Of a stretch of 64,000 bases of DNA, positions 33,999 through 43,566 are shown piece after piece. The position numbers and the translations under genes are program-made. Where the stretch lies: positions 124,001 through 188,000 of the forward strand of contig NZ_FOXA01000006.1 of NCBI RefSeq assembly GCF_900115595.1, written 5' to 3'. The stretch comes from Tranquillimonas alkanivorans (GTDB lineage: Bacteria > Pseudomonadota > Alphaproteobacteria > Rhodobacterales > Rhodobacteraceae). Every line of letters starts with the position of its first letter. The stretch's first letter is position 1. The notes beneath the pieces were generated by a model. The model worked only from the letters and a program-made list of their open reading frames with translations, did not search any database and was not told the DNA's origin.

Positions 33999-36553
33999 GG
34001 TCCGTCTCCGGTCAAAAGCGGGAAGAGGCCCAGAAGCGCGAAGGTGATGCAGGCGGTCACGAGCATGAAGTGCCAGTAGAGAAGCACGTTGGCGAAGTCT
34101 GCGTCATAGCGCGGCGTCATCTTGCCGGTGAAGCTGCCCGCCAGGCAGTAGAGCAGCATGACGACGCCCGCCGCGAAGTGCAGGCCCAGCCACAGCACGA
34201 TGATCCAGCAGGTCGCGTCGAAGGCGTGGCTGGTGGGCACCAACCCGCCCCGGCGCGCGGACTCGATGAAGGCCGCGACCGCGCCCGCCGCCAGCAGCGA
34301 CGCCGCCGGAAGGCCGAAGCGCGCCGCGCGTACGGATCCGGAATGGTGGCGCGCCTGCCCGCGCCAGACCGTCAGCCACGCGAGCCCCGCCAGCACGATT
34401 CCCAGGCAGGCCAGCCAGAACTCGGGAATGTCGGCGCCGGGCGGCGGGAAGTCGGGGTGGATGGTCCAGAAGAAGAAGAATGCGAAGACTAGGCCGAAGA
34501 ACGCGGTCAGATCGCCGATCATGGTGATGAACATCGCCCACCATCCCACCGAGTCCGACCCCGCGCGGTAAAGCGGCAGATGGACGCCGCGGCCGGCGTG
34601 TTTCATCTCTTTCTCGGGAATGGGCGAGGTGCCGGTCCAGAGCCACCACAGGATGACCACCCCGCCGACCGCCCCGCAGATCACGGCGGCGGCATAAAGG
34701 CCGAAGGTTCCCAGGATGAACAGCAGCCCGACGAACACGGCGGCGCCCATCGGCTTGTAGCTGGGCCCCGGCACGCGCAGCACCTGCATCGGGTCCGCGT
34801 CGAGCACCGAGGTCACCATCGTCTCGCGTTTCCCCTCCTCGGCGTCGTTGAGATAGAAGCGTCCCTCGTCCAGGTCCTTCAGGAAACCCTCCTGCTGCCA
34901 CAGGGGGTAGCGGGTGGTGATCACCGGCACGCAGCGCGCGCCCCAGTGCTCGGCCGGAACGAGCTGGCTGAACTCCATCGTGCCCGCGTTCCAGACGTTG
35001 CGCGGGGCGTAGGGCTGCTTGCCCTTGGGCCGCAGCACGTCCCAGGCGAAGACGGCGAAGCCCGCGCCGATGAAATAGGCGCCGAGCGTCGAGATCATGT
35101 TCAGCTCGTCCCAGCCCAGCCCCTCGGCATAGGTCCAGACGCGGCGCGGCATTCCCAGCGCGCCGGTCAGGTGCATCGGCAGGAAGGCGATGTTGAAGCC
35201 GCCGAACATCAGCCAGAACGCCCACTTGCCCAGCCTGTCCGACAGCAGCTTGTCGGTCATGAACGGGTACCAGTAGATGATCCCGCCCAGAAGCGGGAAG
35301 AGCACGCCGCCGATAAGCGTGTAATGCAGGTGGGCCACCACGAAGTAGCTGTCGTGCGCCTGGAAATCGAACGGCACCATCGCCACCATCACGCCGGTCA
35401 GCCCGCCGGCCACGAAGATGGCCAGCGCCCCGGTGGCATAGAGCATCGGGACCGAGTACGTCACCCGCCCCACCAGCAGCGTCGCGATGAAGGCGAAGAT
35501 CTGCACCCCCGTCGGGATCGCCACCGCCTCGGACGCGGCCGAGAAGAAGGCGAGAGAGATGTTCGGCAGCCCCGTGGTGAACATGTGGTGCACCCACAGC
35601 CCGAAGCTGATGAAGGCGGTGCCCACGGCCGACAGCACGACCCACGAATGACCCACCATCGGCACCCGCGCGAACGTCGGCACGATGGTCGCAACGATGG
35701 CGATCGAGGGCAGGAAGACGATGTAGACTTCGGGGTGGCCGAAGATCCAGAACAGGTGCTGCCAGAGGATCGGGTCGCCGCCCCTCTCGGGGTCGAAGAA
35801 CGGCCAGTCGAAGGCGCGCTCCATCTCGAGCAGCAGGTCGCCGGCGATCAGCGGCGGGAAGGCGAACAGGATCATCCCGGCCACGACCAGCACGTACCAG
35901 CAGTAAAGCGGCATCAGGTTCAGCCGCATCCCCGGCGGACGCGATTTCAGCACGCCCACAATCAGCTCGACCGCCGCGGCGATGGACGCGATCTCGATGA
36001 AGCTCAGGCCCAGCAGCCAGATGTCGGCGCCGATGCCCATCTGCTGCGGCTCCGAGCTAAGCGGGGGGTACATGAACCAGCCGCCCGTCGGCGCCGCGCC
36101 GAAGAAGATCGAGCCGGTGACGAACACGCCGCCGATGATAAAGCACCAGAAGCCGAAGGCCGACAGGCGCGGAAACGGCAGGTCGCGATTGCCCAGAAGC
36201 TCGGGCAGCAGCATGATCGACACCGCCTCGAAGACCGGCACGGCGAACAGGAACATCATCATGGTCCCGTGCATCGTGAAGGCTTGGTTATAAAGCTCCA
36301 TCGACAGGAAGTCGTTGTCGGGGAACATCAGCTGCGTGCGCATCAGAAGCGCCAGCACCCCGGCGAAAGCGAAGAAGAAGAACGCCCCCAGCGTGTACCA
36401 CTTGCCCACGATGTCGTTGTTGACCGCCGAGAAATAGCGCCAGCCGGTCGGTTCCTTCCAGACCGCCTTCAGCCGCTCCTCCTGCGCCGTTCGCAGCTCG
36501 GGGTCGTCCTGCGGAGAGGGGCGGTCGGCCCGGTTCGCCTCGGCGTCGGTCAT
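33995..36553 (-). CDS. ctaD: Cytochrome c oxidase subunits I and III, fused
   Basis: The 852-residue protein has a subunit I part (about residues 1-610) with the haem and CuB ligands in TMHGTMMMFLF, WIFGHPEVYIVFLP, WVHHMFTTG and FVVAHLHYTLIGG, and the K-channel-type region in that stretch. The C-terminal 240 residues are a subunit III domain (GWWAMFITMIGDLTAFFGLVF; GLHFAAGVVMLLY; YWHFMLVT). The start at 36553 overlaps the stop of subunit II by four bases. Fused I/III subunits are known for caa3- and related oxidases. It is a terminal oxidase of the inner membrane, reducing O2 with electrons from cytochrome c. Confidence 0.93.
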   Translation of the reverse strand: MTDAEANRADRPSPQDDPELRTAQEERLKAVWKEPTGWRYFSAVNNDIVGKWYTLGAFFFFAFAGVLALLMRTQLMFPDNDFLSMELYNQAFTMHGTMMMFLFAVPVFEAVSIMLLPELLGNRDLPFPRLSAFGFWCFIIGGVFVTGSIFFGAAPTGGWFMYPPLSSEPQQMGIGADIWLLGLSFIEIASIAAAVELIVGVLKSRPPGMRLNLMPLYCWYVLVVAGMILFAFPPLIAGDLLLEMERAFDWPFFDPERGGDPILWQHLFWIFGHPEVYIVFLPSIAIVATIVPTFARVPMVGHSWVVLSAVGTAFISFGLWVHHMFTTGLPNISLAFFSAASEAVAIPTGVQIFAFIATLLVGRVTYSVPMLYATGALAIFVAGGLTGVMVAMVPFDFQAHDSYFVVAHLHYTLIGGVLFPLLGGIIYWYPFMTDKLLSDRLGKWAFWLMFGGFNIAFLPMHLTGALGMPRRVWTYAEGLGWDELNMISTLGAYFIGAGFAVFAWDVLRPKGKQPYAPRNVWNAGTMEFSQLVPAEHWGARCVPVITTRYPLWQQEGFLKDLDEGRFYLNDAEEGKRETMVTSVLDADPMQVLRVPGPSYKPMGAAVFVGLLFILGTFGLYAAAVICGAVGGVVILWWLWTGTSPIPEKEMKHAGRGVHLPLYRAGSDSVGWWAMFITMIGDLTAFFGLVFAFFFFWTIHPDFPPPGADIPEFWLACLGIVLAGLAWLTVWRGQARHHSGSVRAARFGLPAASLLAAGAVAAFIESARRGGLVPTSHAFDATCWIIVLWLGLHFAAGVVMLLYCLAGSFTGKMTPRYDADFANVLLYWHFMLVTACITFALLGLFPLLTGDGP

Positions 36554-37566
36554 TCCAGCCCCATCAGGTAATCCGCGAGATATCCCAGCTCGGCCTCGCT
36601 CAGCATGGCATAGCCCGGCATCCGCGCGCCGGGTTTGACCACCTCGGGCGCGGCGATCCAGTCGATCAGAGCCTCGCGCGACGTCTCGAGCACGCCCGCC
36701 CCGATCGTCAGGCGCGAGCCGACATGTGTCAGGTCCGGCCCGACCTCGCCCGAGGCCGGCGTGCCGCGCACGGTGTGGCAGGCGCCGCACCCCTCGGACA
36801 GGAACAGCTCTGCCCCGCGTCGCGCGGCCTCGGTCGCGGGGGCGCGCGCCGGCTGCGCCTGCCCCGCCAGCCAGTCATCGAAGGCATCGGGCTGCATCAC
36901 CACCACCGGGAAGGCCATCTGCGCATGCGCCTCGCCGCAGAACTCGGCGCATTGTCCACGATAGACGCCGGGGGTCGTGGGCGTCAGCGTCATGCGGTTC
37001 TCGCGCCCCGGGATCATGTCGATCTTGCCGCCCAGCGTCGGCGCCCAGAACGAATGGATCACGCGGTTGGCGGTCAGCAGGATCTCGGCCTCATGGCCGA
37101 CCGGCAGACGCAGCTCGTTGGGCACCGGCACCAGCCGGCCCTGCGGATCCTCGTAGGCCAGCCGCCACCACCACTGCTCGCCCCGCGCGTTGAGCGTCAG
37201 GTCGGCGGAATTTCCGGTGACGTCGCGCAGCAGGAACAGCGACACCACCATCAGCGCGAAGATCGTCGCCGTCGGCGCGACGATGCCGCCCCACAGGATC
37301 AGCCGGCTGGCCCCCTTCTCGGAATGCGGACGCGGCGTGATCGCCCCGGCATAGACGGCCAGCCCGATCACCACCGTCCAGATCACCGCCGCCGCCGGCA
37401 CGACGACCCAGAACAGCCCCGCCACCGTGTCCGCGCCGCGGCCGGCCGGGGCGAGCCAGGATTGCGGCCCGTCGCACCCCGCCAGCCACAGCGGCATCAG
37501 CACGATCAGGCGGCGGCCCCGCGGATGGTGTACGATACGAAGCGACGTCCCCTCCCCCGATTGCAT
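36550..37566 (-). CDS. ctaC: Cytochrome c oxidase subunit II with fused cytochrome c domain
   Basis: The 338-residue protein starts with a lipoprotein-type signal (LMPLWLAGCDGP), then two membrane helices, the cupredoxin domain with the CuA ligands in QCAEFCGEAHAQM, and a C-terminal cytochrome c domain with CGACH near 262 and a Met ligand in ARMPGY. This is the caa3-type arrangement in which the haem c receives electrons and hands them to CuA. It is the first gene of the operon going to 32366. The ATG at 37566 is used; no better ribosome site was found further in. Confidence 0.9.
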   Translation of the reverse strand: MQSGEGTSLRIVHHPRGRRLIVLMPLWLAGCDGPQSWLAPAGRGADTVAGLFWVVVPAAAVIWTVVIGLAVYAGAITPRPHSEKGASRLILWGGIVAPTATIFALMVVSLFLLRDVTGNSADLTLNARGEQWWWRLAYEDPQGRLVPVPNELRLPVGHEAEILLTANRVIHSFWAPTLGGKIDMIPGRENRMTLTPTTPGVYRGQCAEFCGEAHAQMAFPVVVMQPDAFDDWLAGQAQPARAPATEAARRGAELFLSEGCGACHTVRGTPASGEVGPDLTHVGSRLTIGAGVLETSREALIDWIAAPEVVKPGARMPGYAMLSEAELGYLADYLMGLE

Positions 37567-37645
37567 GGAACCGTTGAGGAACGGGGGCTTGGCCGCCCCG
37601 GTTCCACCCGCTGCCGCATCTTCTTCGGCAGCAGTGGCGTCCGGC

Positions 37646-38824
37646 TCACTCCGAGGCCGGCGCGGCCATGTCCATCTGCTCGGCCGCCGCGATGGTGGCG
37701 CGCGCCTCGGCCCGATCGTCCTCCTGCGGCGCGGGCGGGGTCTGCATCGCGGCGGCGTCGGGGTGCAGGCACAGCTCGGCCCGCACCGGCCGGTGGTCCG
37801 AGCCGAAGCCCGGCAGCACCTCGAACGACACCAGCGCCAGCTCTTCCTGGAACAGCACCTGGTCGAGCGGCCACTCGATCAGCGGGTTGCCGACCTTGAA
37901 CGTGTTGAAGAGCCCCCGTCCATGCCGAGGATCCAGCAGCCCGCCCAGGCGCGCGGCACGGCGGTTCGTCTCTTCCCACGGCACCGCGTTGAAGTCCCCG
38001 GCCAGAATCGCCGGGGACTCGGCCGCCTCGGCCTGAAGCGCGGCGGCCAGCAGGTGCGCATCTCGCGAGGTCGTGGGCTGCGACCACGCCTGCGGCGGGC
38101 GCGGATGCAGGCCCAGGAAGCGCACCTCGTCTCCGCCCGGCAGCCGCACGCCGGTCGAGACCGACGGCGTGAAGGCGTCGAAGAGGTACACGAAATCCGG
38201 CTCGACCAGTGGATGCCGGGAATATAAGTGCATGCCGAAGGCCGCATCCTCCTCGGCCACGTGGCCCACGTGGCGGGGATAGGCCTCGTCCAGCGCCGAC
38301 AGATGCCGGTCCCACCAGTCGTCCGTCTCGAGCACGAGGACCAGGTCGGCCGGATGCCGCTCTACCATCTCCAGGAACTCCTGCCCCTGCTCGTTGCTCT
38401 CCTGCACGTTGGCGACCAGCACGCTCAGCCGCCGCGCCTCGTCGCAGGTGGCGACCTGCGCCGCGCGCTCCTCGGCGAAGGGGGCATAGGGGTAAAGCTG
38501 CACCAGGTGATAGACCAGCGCCGCCGCCGCCAGCGCGACCGGCGCCAGCCCCGGCCCGCGCGGCCAGGCGAGCGCCGCCAGAAGACCCGCCAGCAGCGCG
38601 ATCCCGATGGCCAGCTGGATGCGCGGGAAGTCGAAGATCCGGATCCACCAGGCGTCGGTCTCCAGCAGCGGCAGGAACGACACGGCCGCCAGGATTGCCA
38701 GCAGCCCGGCACAGATCTGCCGCGCCACTCTTCTGATCCTGCTGCGTTTTTCCTCGGGCACCCCATCCTCCTGCTCGCCGGTGTCGGACGGAGCAGGAAC
38801 AGGAGCGGCCGGCGCAGGTTCCAC
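37646..38824 (-). CDS. Membrane-linked endonuclease/exonuclease/phosphatase family protein
   Basis: The 392-residue protein has three N-terminal membrane helices (about 35-55, 68-88 and 93-112) and a soluble domain of the EEP superfamily: LVANVQESNEQG, LVLETDDWWDR, AILAGDFNAVPWE (GDFN) and the catalytic GSDHRPV. Proteins of this layout are common and may cleave nucleic acid or phospholipids outside the membrane; the true substrate is unknown. Gene order with the metallophosphoesterase at 38831 (5-bp gap) suggests cotranscription on the minus strand. Confidence 0.8.
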   Translation of the reverse strand: MEPAPAAPVPAPSDTGEQEDGVPEEKRSRIRRVARQICAGLLAILAAVSFLPLLETDAWWIRIFDFPRIQLAIGIALLAGLLAALAWPRGPGLAPVALAAAALVYHLVQLYPYAPFAEERAAQVATCDEARRLSVLVANVQESNEQGQEFLEMVERHPADLVLVLETDDWWDRHLSALDEAYPRHVGHVAEEDAAFGMHLYSRHPLVEPDFVYLFDAFTPSVSTGVRLPGGDEVRFLGLHPRPPQAWSQPTTSRDAHLLAAALQAEAAESPAILAGDFNAVPWEETNRRAARLGGLLDPRHGRGLFNTFKVGNPLIEWPLDQVLFQEELALVSFEVLPGFGSDHRPVRAELCLHPDAAAMQTPPAPQEDDRAEARATIAAAEQMDMAAPASE

Positions 38825-38830
38825 ACCGCG

Positions 38831-39283
38831 CTAGTCCAGCAGCGGTAGGATCTCGTGGTGCAACCCCTCCGGGCCGGTCTCGACGACGGCCAGCGTCACC
38901 GGCAGCCTGAAGCGACGCGGCCCGGCGCTGCCGGGGTTGAGGTACAGCACCCCGTCACGCGCCTCCGCCCCCGGCTTGTGCGAGTGGCCGAAGATCACCG
39001 CGTCCGCGCCCGGCGGCGGCGCGGTCAGCTCCTTGACGTCGTGCAGCATGTGAAAGCGCCGCCCGCCCAGCTTGACCGTCACCGTGTCGGGCAACGCCGC
39101 GGCCCAAGGCGCGGTGTCGACATTGCCGCGGATCGCGGTGACTGGCGCGATCTCCTCCAGCGCCTCGAGTATCCCCGGCTTGCCCACGTCGCCCGCGTGC
39201 AGGATGTGCGCAACGCCTTCGAGCGCCGCCAGCGCCTCGGGCCGCAGCAGCCCGTGAGTGTCCGATATCACGCCGATCCGCAT
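38831..39283 (-). CDS. YfcE/MJ0936-type metallophosphoesterase
   Basis: From the ATG at 39283 the protein has 150 residues. It starts MRIGVISDTHGLL, the first metal-binding motif, followed by HAGDVG, IRGNVD and FGHSHKPG, all motifs of the small YfcE family of phosphodiesterases. A short alternative start lies 8 codons upstream, but MRIGVISDTHG is the usual beginning. It should cleave phosphodiesters in a Mn-dependent way; the physiological substrate is unknown. Confidence 0.85.
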   Translation of the reverse strand: MRIGVISDTHGLLRPEALAALEGVAHILHAGDVGKPGILEALEEIAPVTAIRGNVDTAPWAAALPDTVTVKLGGRRFHMLHDVKELTAPPPGADAVIFGHSHKPGAEARDGVLYLNPGSAGPRRFRLPVTLAVVETGPEGLHHEILPLLD

Positions 39284-39327
39284 GTCCCGGCAGCTAGGGC
39301 GCTCCACCCGAAGGACAAAGCGCCCGC

Positions 39328-39361
39328 CTCATCTTCGGTCTTCAAGTATCCCCGCCGGAGG
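39328..39361 (-). repeat. Intergenic motif copy 3
   Basis: Read on the minus strand it is CCTCCGGCGGGGATACTTGA followed by AGACCGAAGATGAG. It lies in the 124-bp gap between the metallophosphoesterase start and the HpcH aldolase stop, both on the minus strand, and so sits downstream of the aldolase operon. Confidence 0.65.
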
Positions 39362-39407
39362 CAGGCCCGGCACGGGCCTCCGGGTCTTCGCAGAAGACTC
39401 GCGTCCC

Positions 39408-40181
39408 TCACCGCAGGTCCGACACCGAATTCGACAGCTTCGCCAGCCCGTCGAGCATCAGCGCCATGTCGATGCCCACTGCGGTGAAGGTCGTGCCCAG
39501 TTCCACGCAGCGCCGCGCGAAGGCCGGGTCGACTGTCAGGATCCCGGCGGGGACGCCCGTCTTTTTCAACCGCCCGATGGCGTCCTCGATCGCCGCGACC
39601 ACCTCCAGATGCGCCGCCTGCCCGCGATGGCCCATGCTCGCCGCCAGGTCGGCCGGGCCGATGAACACGCCGTCGACGCCGTCGACCCCCGCGATCTCCT
39701 CGAGCCGCGACAGCGCCTCCTGCGTCTCGACCTGCACCAGAAGGCACAGCTCTTCCTCGGCATGCTCGACATAGTCGGCCACCTTGCCGAAGCGGCTGGC
39801 GCGCACCAATCCGCCCACGCCGCGCACCCCGCGCGGCGGATAGCGAACGGCGCGTACCGCGGCCTCGGCCTCTTCCGGCGTCTGGACATACGGGATCAGA
39901 AGCGTCTGCGCGCCCATGTCGAGGTAGCGCTTGATCAGCGCGACGTCGTTGATGTCGGGCCGCACGACGGCAGATACGTCCGGGTAGCCCGAGATCGCCT
40001 GCAGCGCCGGCATCACCTGGCAGGCCTCGACCGGCGAATGCTCGGTGTCCACCAGCACCCAGTCGAAGCCGCACCCGGCCAGAAGCTCGGGCACCGTGTT
40101 GCCGCCCAGCGTGTTCCAGATGCCGATCTGCTGGCGCCCCTCTCGGAGCGCGGCCTTGAAGCGGTTGCGTGGCATGTCCAT
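39408..40181 (-). CDS. HpcH/HpaI-family aldolase
   Basis: The 257-residue protein has the HpcH/HpaI barrel pattern: IGIWNTLGGNTVPELLAGCGFDWVLVDTEHSP at the N-terminus (catalytic His in DTEHSP), PYVQTPEEAEA, LLVQVETQEAL with the metal-binding E and VDGVFIGPADLAASMG with the metal-binding D. Members cleave 2-keto-3-deoxy or 4-hydroxy-2-oxo acids to pyruvate and an aldehyde. It is the third gene in a unit with aroQ and a Gfo/Idh oxidoreductase, 4 bp after the latter. Substrate unknown. Confidence 0.87.
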   Translation of the reverse strand: MDMPRNRFKAALREGRQQIGIWNTLGGNTVPELLAGCGFDWVLVDTEHSPVEACQVMPALQAISGYPDVSAVVRPDINDVALIKRYLDMGAQTLLIPYVQTPEEAEAAVRAVRYPPRGVRGVGGLVRASRFGKVADYVEHAEEELCLLVQVETQEALSRLEEIAGVDGVDGVFIGPADLAASMGHRGQAAHLEVVAAIEDAIGRLKKTGVPAGILTVDPAFARRCVELGTTFTAVGIDMALMLDGLAKLSNSVSDLR

Positions 40182-40185
40182 GAAC

Positions 40186-41283
40186 TCAATCCTCCCGATC
40201 TGCGGCCTGCGCGCCGCGAATGTCGTCTGCCGTCAGCGTGCGGGGGTCCACGGCGCGCCCGGTCGCGGCCGACAGCTTCACCGCCTCGACCACCCGCAGC
40301 GCGGCCAGCCCGGCCTCGCCCGGCACCAGCGGCGTCTCTTCGCCGCGGATGACGGCGCCGAAATGGCGCGCCTGCCGCACCAGCGGGTCCTCGAGCTCGA
40401 ACGGATAGCGCGTGGCCGAAAGCGGCTCCCACCAGCTCGCCTGCCCGTCGTGGCGCCAGAGCGTCAGGTTCGGCAGCGCCAGCGCCCCCTCGGTCCCCGC
40501 GATGCGATAGCAATCCTCGGGCGTGGCCGGATAGGCCGGGTTCTCGCGCGCCGTCAGCTCCCAGCTCCAGGGTGCCACGGCGGTGTCCGACACCGTCAAC
40601 GTGCCGAGCGCGCCGCTCTCGAAGCGCAGCAGGATCGCCGCCGTGTCCTCGACCTCGAACCCGCGCACGGCGTTCGACTGCATGGCCTGCACGCTCTCGA
40701 CCCGGTCGCAAAGGTGCAGCAGCAAGTCGACGTCGTGGATCAGGTTGACATAGACTGGCCCGGCTCCTACCTGCCCCCGCCACGCGACGTCGAAATAGTC
40801 CTCGGGCTTGCGCAGCCATGTCTGCCCGTGCACCGCCGCGATGCGGCCGAGCGCGCCGGAATCGACGATGTCCTTCGCCTTGGCGACCAGCCCGTTGTGC
40901 CGGCGGTGATGCCCCACCAGCAGCGCGACGCCAGCCTCGCGCGCGGCCGTCACCATCCGCTCGGCCCCGTCAAGGTCCGCGGCGATGGGCTTTTCCACCA
41001 GCACAGGCACGCCTCGGGCGATGCAGGCCAGCGCCCCCTCGGCATGAAGCGAATTCGGCGTGGCCAGTATGACGCCGTCGGGCCGGTCGGCGGCGAACAT
41101 CGCGTCGAGCGAGCGGTAATGCGCCGCCCCTGTCGCGACCTCGGCCGCCGCGTCGGACGGATCCACCACACACGCCAGGTCGACGCCCTGCGCCGCGCGG
41201 ATCGCCGCCACGTGGCGCGCGCCGATCAGGCCGGCTCCAACGACCGCCAGGCGCGGATATTCGTCGAAAAATCGCCCGCTCAC
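40186..41283 (-). CDS. Gfo/Idh/MocA-family oxidoreductase
   Basis: The 365-residue protein begins (GTG) with [27 protein letters not shown], the NAD(P)-binding loop, and has [15 protein letters not shown], the EKP block of the family, and [12 protein letters not shown] in the C-terminal domain, where D and H bind substrate. It lacks a signal peptide. It overlaps aroQ by four bases, so the two are translated together. Possible activities are oxidation of a polyol, inositol, sugar or quinate-like compound; the neighbouring aroQ makes a cyclic acid such as quinate worth considering. Confidence 0.84.
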   Translation of the reverse strand: MSGRFFDEYPRLAVVGAGLIGARHVAAIRAAQGVDLACVVDPSDAAAEVATGAAHYRSLDAMFAADRPDGVILATPNSLHAEGALACIARGVPVLVEKPIAADLDGAERMVTAAREAGVALLVGHHRRHNGLVAKAKDIVDSGALGRIAAVHGQTWLRKPEDYFDVAWRGQVGAGPVYVNLIHDVDLLLHLCDRVESVQAMQSNAVRGFEVEDTAAILLRFESGALGTLTVSDTAVAPWSWELTARENPAYPATPEDCYRIAGTEGALALPNLTLWRHDGQASWWEPLSATRYPFELEDPLVRQARHFGAVIRGEETPLVPGEAGLAALRVVEAVKLSAATGRAVDPRTLTADDIRGAQAADRED

Positions 41284-41720
41284 GATCCGACCAGGGTGCC
41301 CATGCGGCGCATGGCCAGGGCGTAGCCTTCAACGCCCAAGCCCGCGATCACTCCGTCCGCGCGCAGCGAGACATACGAGTGGTGCCGGAAGCTTTCCCGC
41401 CGGTGCACGTTCGAAATGTGCACCTCGAGCACCGGCCCCTCGAAGGTATTGAGCGCATCGAGCACCGCGACCGAGGTGTGCGTCAGCGCCGCCGGGTTGA
41501 GGATGATCCCGGCCGCGTGCTCGCGCGCCTCATGGATCCAGTCGACGATCTGTCCTTCCCAGTTCGACTGCATCAGCCGCACCTCGAGCCCGAAGCCCTC
41601 GCCCACGCGACGGCACTCGGCCTCGACATCGGCGAGCGTGGCATGGCCGTAGATCTCGGGCTGCCGCTTGCCCAGAAGGTTCAGGTTCGGCCCGTTCAGG
41701 ACAAAGATCGTTCGGCTCAC
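41280..41720 (-). CDS. aroQ: Type II 3-dehydroquinate dehydratase
   Basis: The 146-residue protein starts (GTG at 41720) [24 protein letters not shown] with the type II signature and catalytic tyrosine region (YGHATL), then [30 protein letters not shown] and [12 protein letters not shown]. The enzyme interconverts 3-dehydroquinate and 3-dehydroshikimate. GAGGAG lies 12 bp before the GTG; the frame runs back to 41879 without protein character. Because it sits in an operon with an oxidoreductase and an aldolase rather than with shikimate genes, a catabolic role (quinate/shikimate) is possible. Confidence 0.9.
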   Translation of the reverse strand: MSRTIFVLNGPNLNLLGKRQPEIYGHATLADVEAECRRVGEGFGLEVRLMQSNWEGQIVDWIHEAREHAAGIILNPAALTHTSVAVLDALNTFEGPVLEVHISNVHRRESFRHHSYVSLRADGVIAGLGVEGYALAMRRMGTLVGS

Positions 41721-41926
41721 CGGGCGGTCTCCTCTCGTTCGCGCCCTGCGGGCGCCCTCGCCTTTTCGTTGCGGAAACCGGTGCCAGAAATGCCGGGCCG
41801 TCGCAAGCGCGCCGGTCGGAACAAAGCCCCGCGCAGGGGCATTCGTTTCTTGCAGGTGCAATACGGGCCGCGCCTCCACTCCGGTGCGTTACCCGTCAGA
41901 CAAGGGCCCCGGCCCGAGGAGGCCAC

Positions 41927-42283
41927 ATGCTCGTGCTCGTCGTCGAAGACGAAGCGCTTCTCGCGCTCGACCTGAGCCAGATGATCGAGGATGCCGACCA
42001 CCGGGTGCTCGGCCCCTTCGCCCGCCCCGAGGCGGCCGTCGCCGCCTGCAAGGAGGCGCGGCCGGACATGGCGTTCCTCGACTTCAACCTCGCCGGCCAG
42101 ACGAGCGAGGCCGTGGCGGAAGCCTTGATCGAGGACGACGTGCCGTTCGTCTTCCTGACCGCCCACGGGCGCGCGCACCTGCCGGACCGCTACCGCGACG
42201 TGCAGGTCTTGCAGAAGCCCGTGCCGATGGAAACGGTGCCGCGCTTGCTGGATCACGGCCCCTCCGCCCTGCCCCGCGTCTGA
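41927..42283 (+). CDS. Response regulator receiver-domain protein
   Basis: The 118-residue protein is one receiver domain: E7-D8 acidic pocket, phospho-acceptor D52 (AFLDFNLAG), T78 (VFLTAHG) and K97 (LQKPV). There is no output domain. The sequence fits the class of small receivers paired with HWE or HisKA kinases in alphaproteobacteria. CCGAGGAGGCCAC precedes the ATG. It is convergent with the aminotransferase gene, 4 bp away. No kinase is adjacent. Confidence 0.87.
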   Translation: MLVLVVEDEALLALDLSQMIEDADHRVLGPFARPEAAVAACKEARPDMAFLDFNLAGQTSEAVAEALIEDDVPFVFLTAHGRAHLPDRYRDVQVLQKPVPMETVPRLLDHGPSALPRV

Positions 42284-42287
42284 GCAA

Positions 42288-43451
42288 TCACAGCAGGGTC
42301 TCGATCCGGTCCAGCGCGCGCTCGATGTTCTCGACGCTGTTGGCATAGGAAAAGCGCAAGTAGCCTTCGCCCCATGACCCGAAGCTGGTGCCGGCCACGG
42401 TGGCCACGCCCGCCTCGGTCAGGAACCGGTCCTGCGCTTCGCGCGAACTCATCCCCGTGCCCTCGATGTTCGGGAAAGCATAGAAGGCCCCCGCCGCATC
42501 GGCGCAGCGCACCCCGGGCAGCGCGTTCAGACGCTCGACGATGATCTGGCGCCGCTTATCGAACTGCGCCACCATCTCGGCCACCGCGTCCTGCGGCCCT
42601 GTCAGCGCCGCCAGCCCCGCGTACTGGGCCGAGGCGTTCACGCAGGAATGGTCGTTGATGCACAGGCGCGTGACATGCTCGACCATCGAGTCCGGCCAGA
42701 CAGCGTAGCCCAGCCGCCAGCCCGTCATCGCATAGGTCTTGGACCAGCCGTCGAGCATGATGAGCTGGTCCCGGACCTCGGGATACGTCAGCAGGCTCAC
42801 GTGCTCGCGCCCGGCATAGAGCATCTGGCTGTAGATCTCGTCCGACATCAAAGCCACGTCCGGGTGCTTGGCCAGCCCGGCGACCAGCTTGTCGATCTCG
42901 GCCTTCGGCGTCACGCCGCCGGTGGGATTGGCGGGGCTGTTGATGATGATGAGCCGGGTCTTGTCGGTGATCTTCGACAACACCTCGTCGGCGTCGAAGG
43001 CGAAGCCGTTCTTCTCTTCCAGCGGGATCGGCACCGGCGTCGCGCCGGAATAGCGGATGACGGACTCGTAGATCGGAAAGCCCGGGTTCGGGTACATGAT
43101 CTCGGCCCCCGGCTCGCCGAACATCATCACGGCGAAGAACATCGTGGGCTTTCCGCCGGGCACGACGACCACGTTGTCCGGGTTAACCGGAGCGCCGTGG
43201 CGCTTTTCCAGGTCGGCGGCCACCGCTTCGCGCAGGACCGGCAGGCCATTTGCGGGAGTGTAGCCGTGATGTCCGTCGCGCAGCGCCTGGATGCCGGCTT
43301 CGACGATGTGCTCGGGCGTGCGGAAGTCGGGCTGACCGATCCCGAGGTTGATGATGTCGTGTCCCTGTGCGGCCAGCTTCGACGCCCGCGCCAGGACCTC
43401 GAACGCGGACTCGGTGCCCAGGCGGTGAATGCTCTCGGCGAATTTAAGCAA
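42288..43451 (-). CDS. Class I/II pyridoxal-phosphate aminotransferase
   Basis: The 387-residue protein has the fold-type I aspartate-aminotransferase pattern: INLGIGQPDFRTPEHIVEA, YTPANGLPVLREAVA, NSPANPTGG, SDEIYSQMLY and the PLP-binding lysine in LDGWSKTYAMTGWRLGY, with the substrate Arg in LRFSYANS at the C-terminus. It transfers an amino group between an amino acid and a 2-keto acid; aspartate or aromatic amino acids are typical for the group. The 115 bp upstream, before the replication gene, has no gene. Confidence 0.9.
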   Translation of the reverse strand: MLKFAESIHRLGTESAFEVLARASKLAAQGHDIINLGIGQPDFRTPEHIVEAGIQALRDGHHGYTPANGLPVLREAVAADLEKRHGAPVNPDNVVVVPGGKPTMFFAVMMFGEPGAEIMYPNPGFPIYESVIRYSGATPVPIPLEEKNGFAFDADEVLSKITDKTRLIIINSPANPTGGVTPKAEIDKLVAGLAKHPDVALMSDEIYSQMLYAGREHVSLLTYPEVRDQLIMLDGWSKTYAMTGWRLGYAVWPDSMVEHVTRLCINDHSCVNASAQYAGLAALTGPQDAVAEMVAQFDKRRQIIVERLNALPGVRCADAAGAFYAFPNIEGTGMSSREAQDRFLTEAGVATVAGTSFGSWGEGYLRFSYANSVENIERALDRIETLL

Positions 43452-43566
43452 TGGTCCCTCTCCTGCTTTCTGCGCGGCGCATCATACCCGTCGCTGCGTC
43501 AACGTCGAACATCTTCGGCGCTCGTTTTTCGTACGTAATGCACAGCACTCCGTGGCGCGGGCGCAC

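Noticed and set aside
34580-36571. A 663-codon open frame on the plus strand
   Set aside because: It is exactly antisense to the cytochrome oxidase subunit I/III gene, is composed of His/Arg/Asp-rich low-complexity sequence and has no domain; it is a GC-driven shadow.
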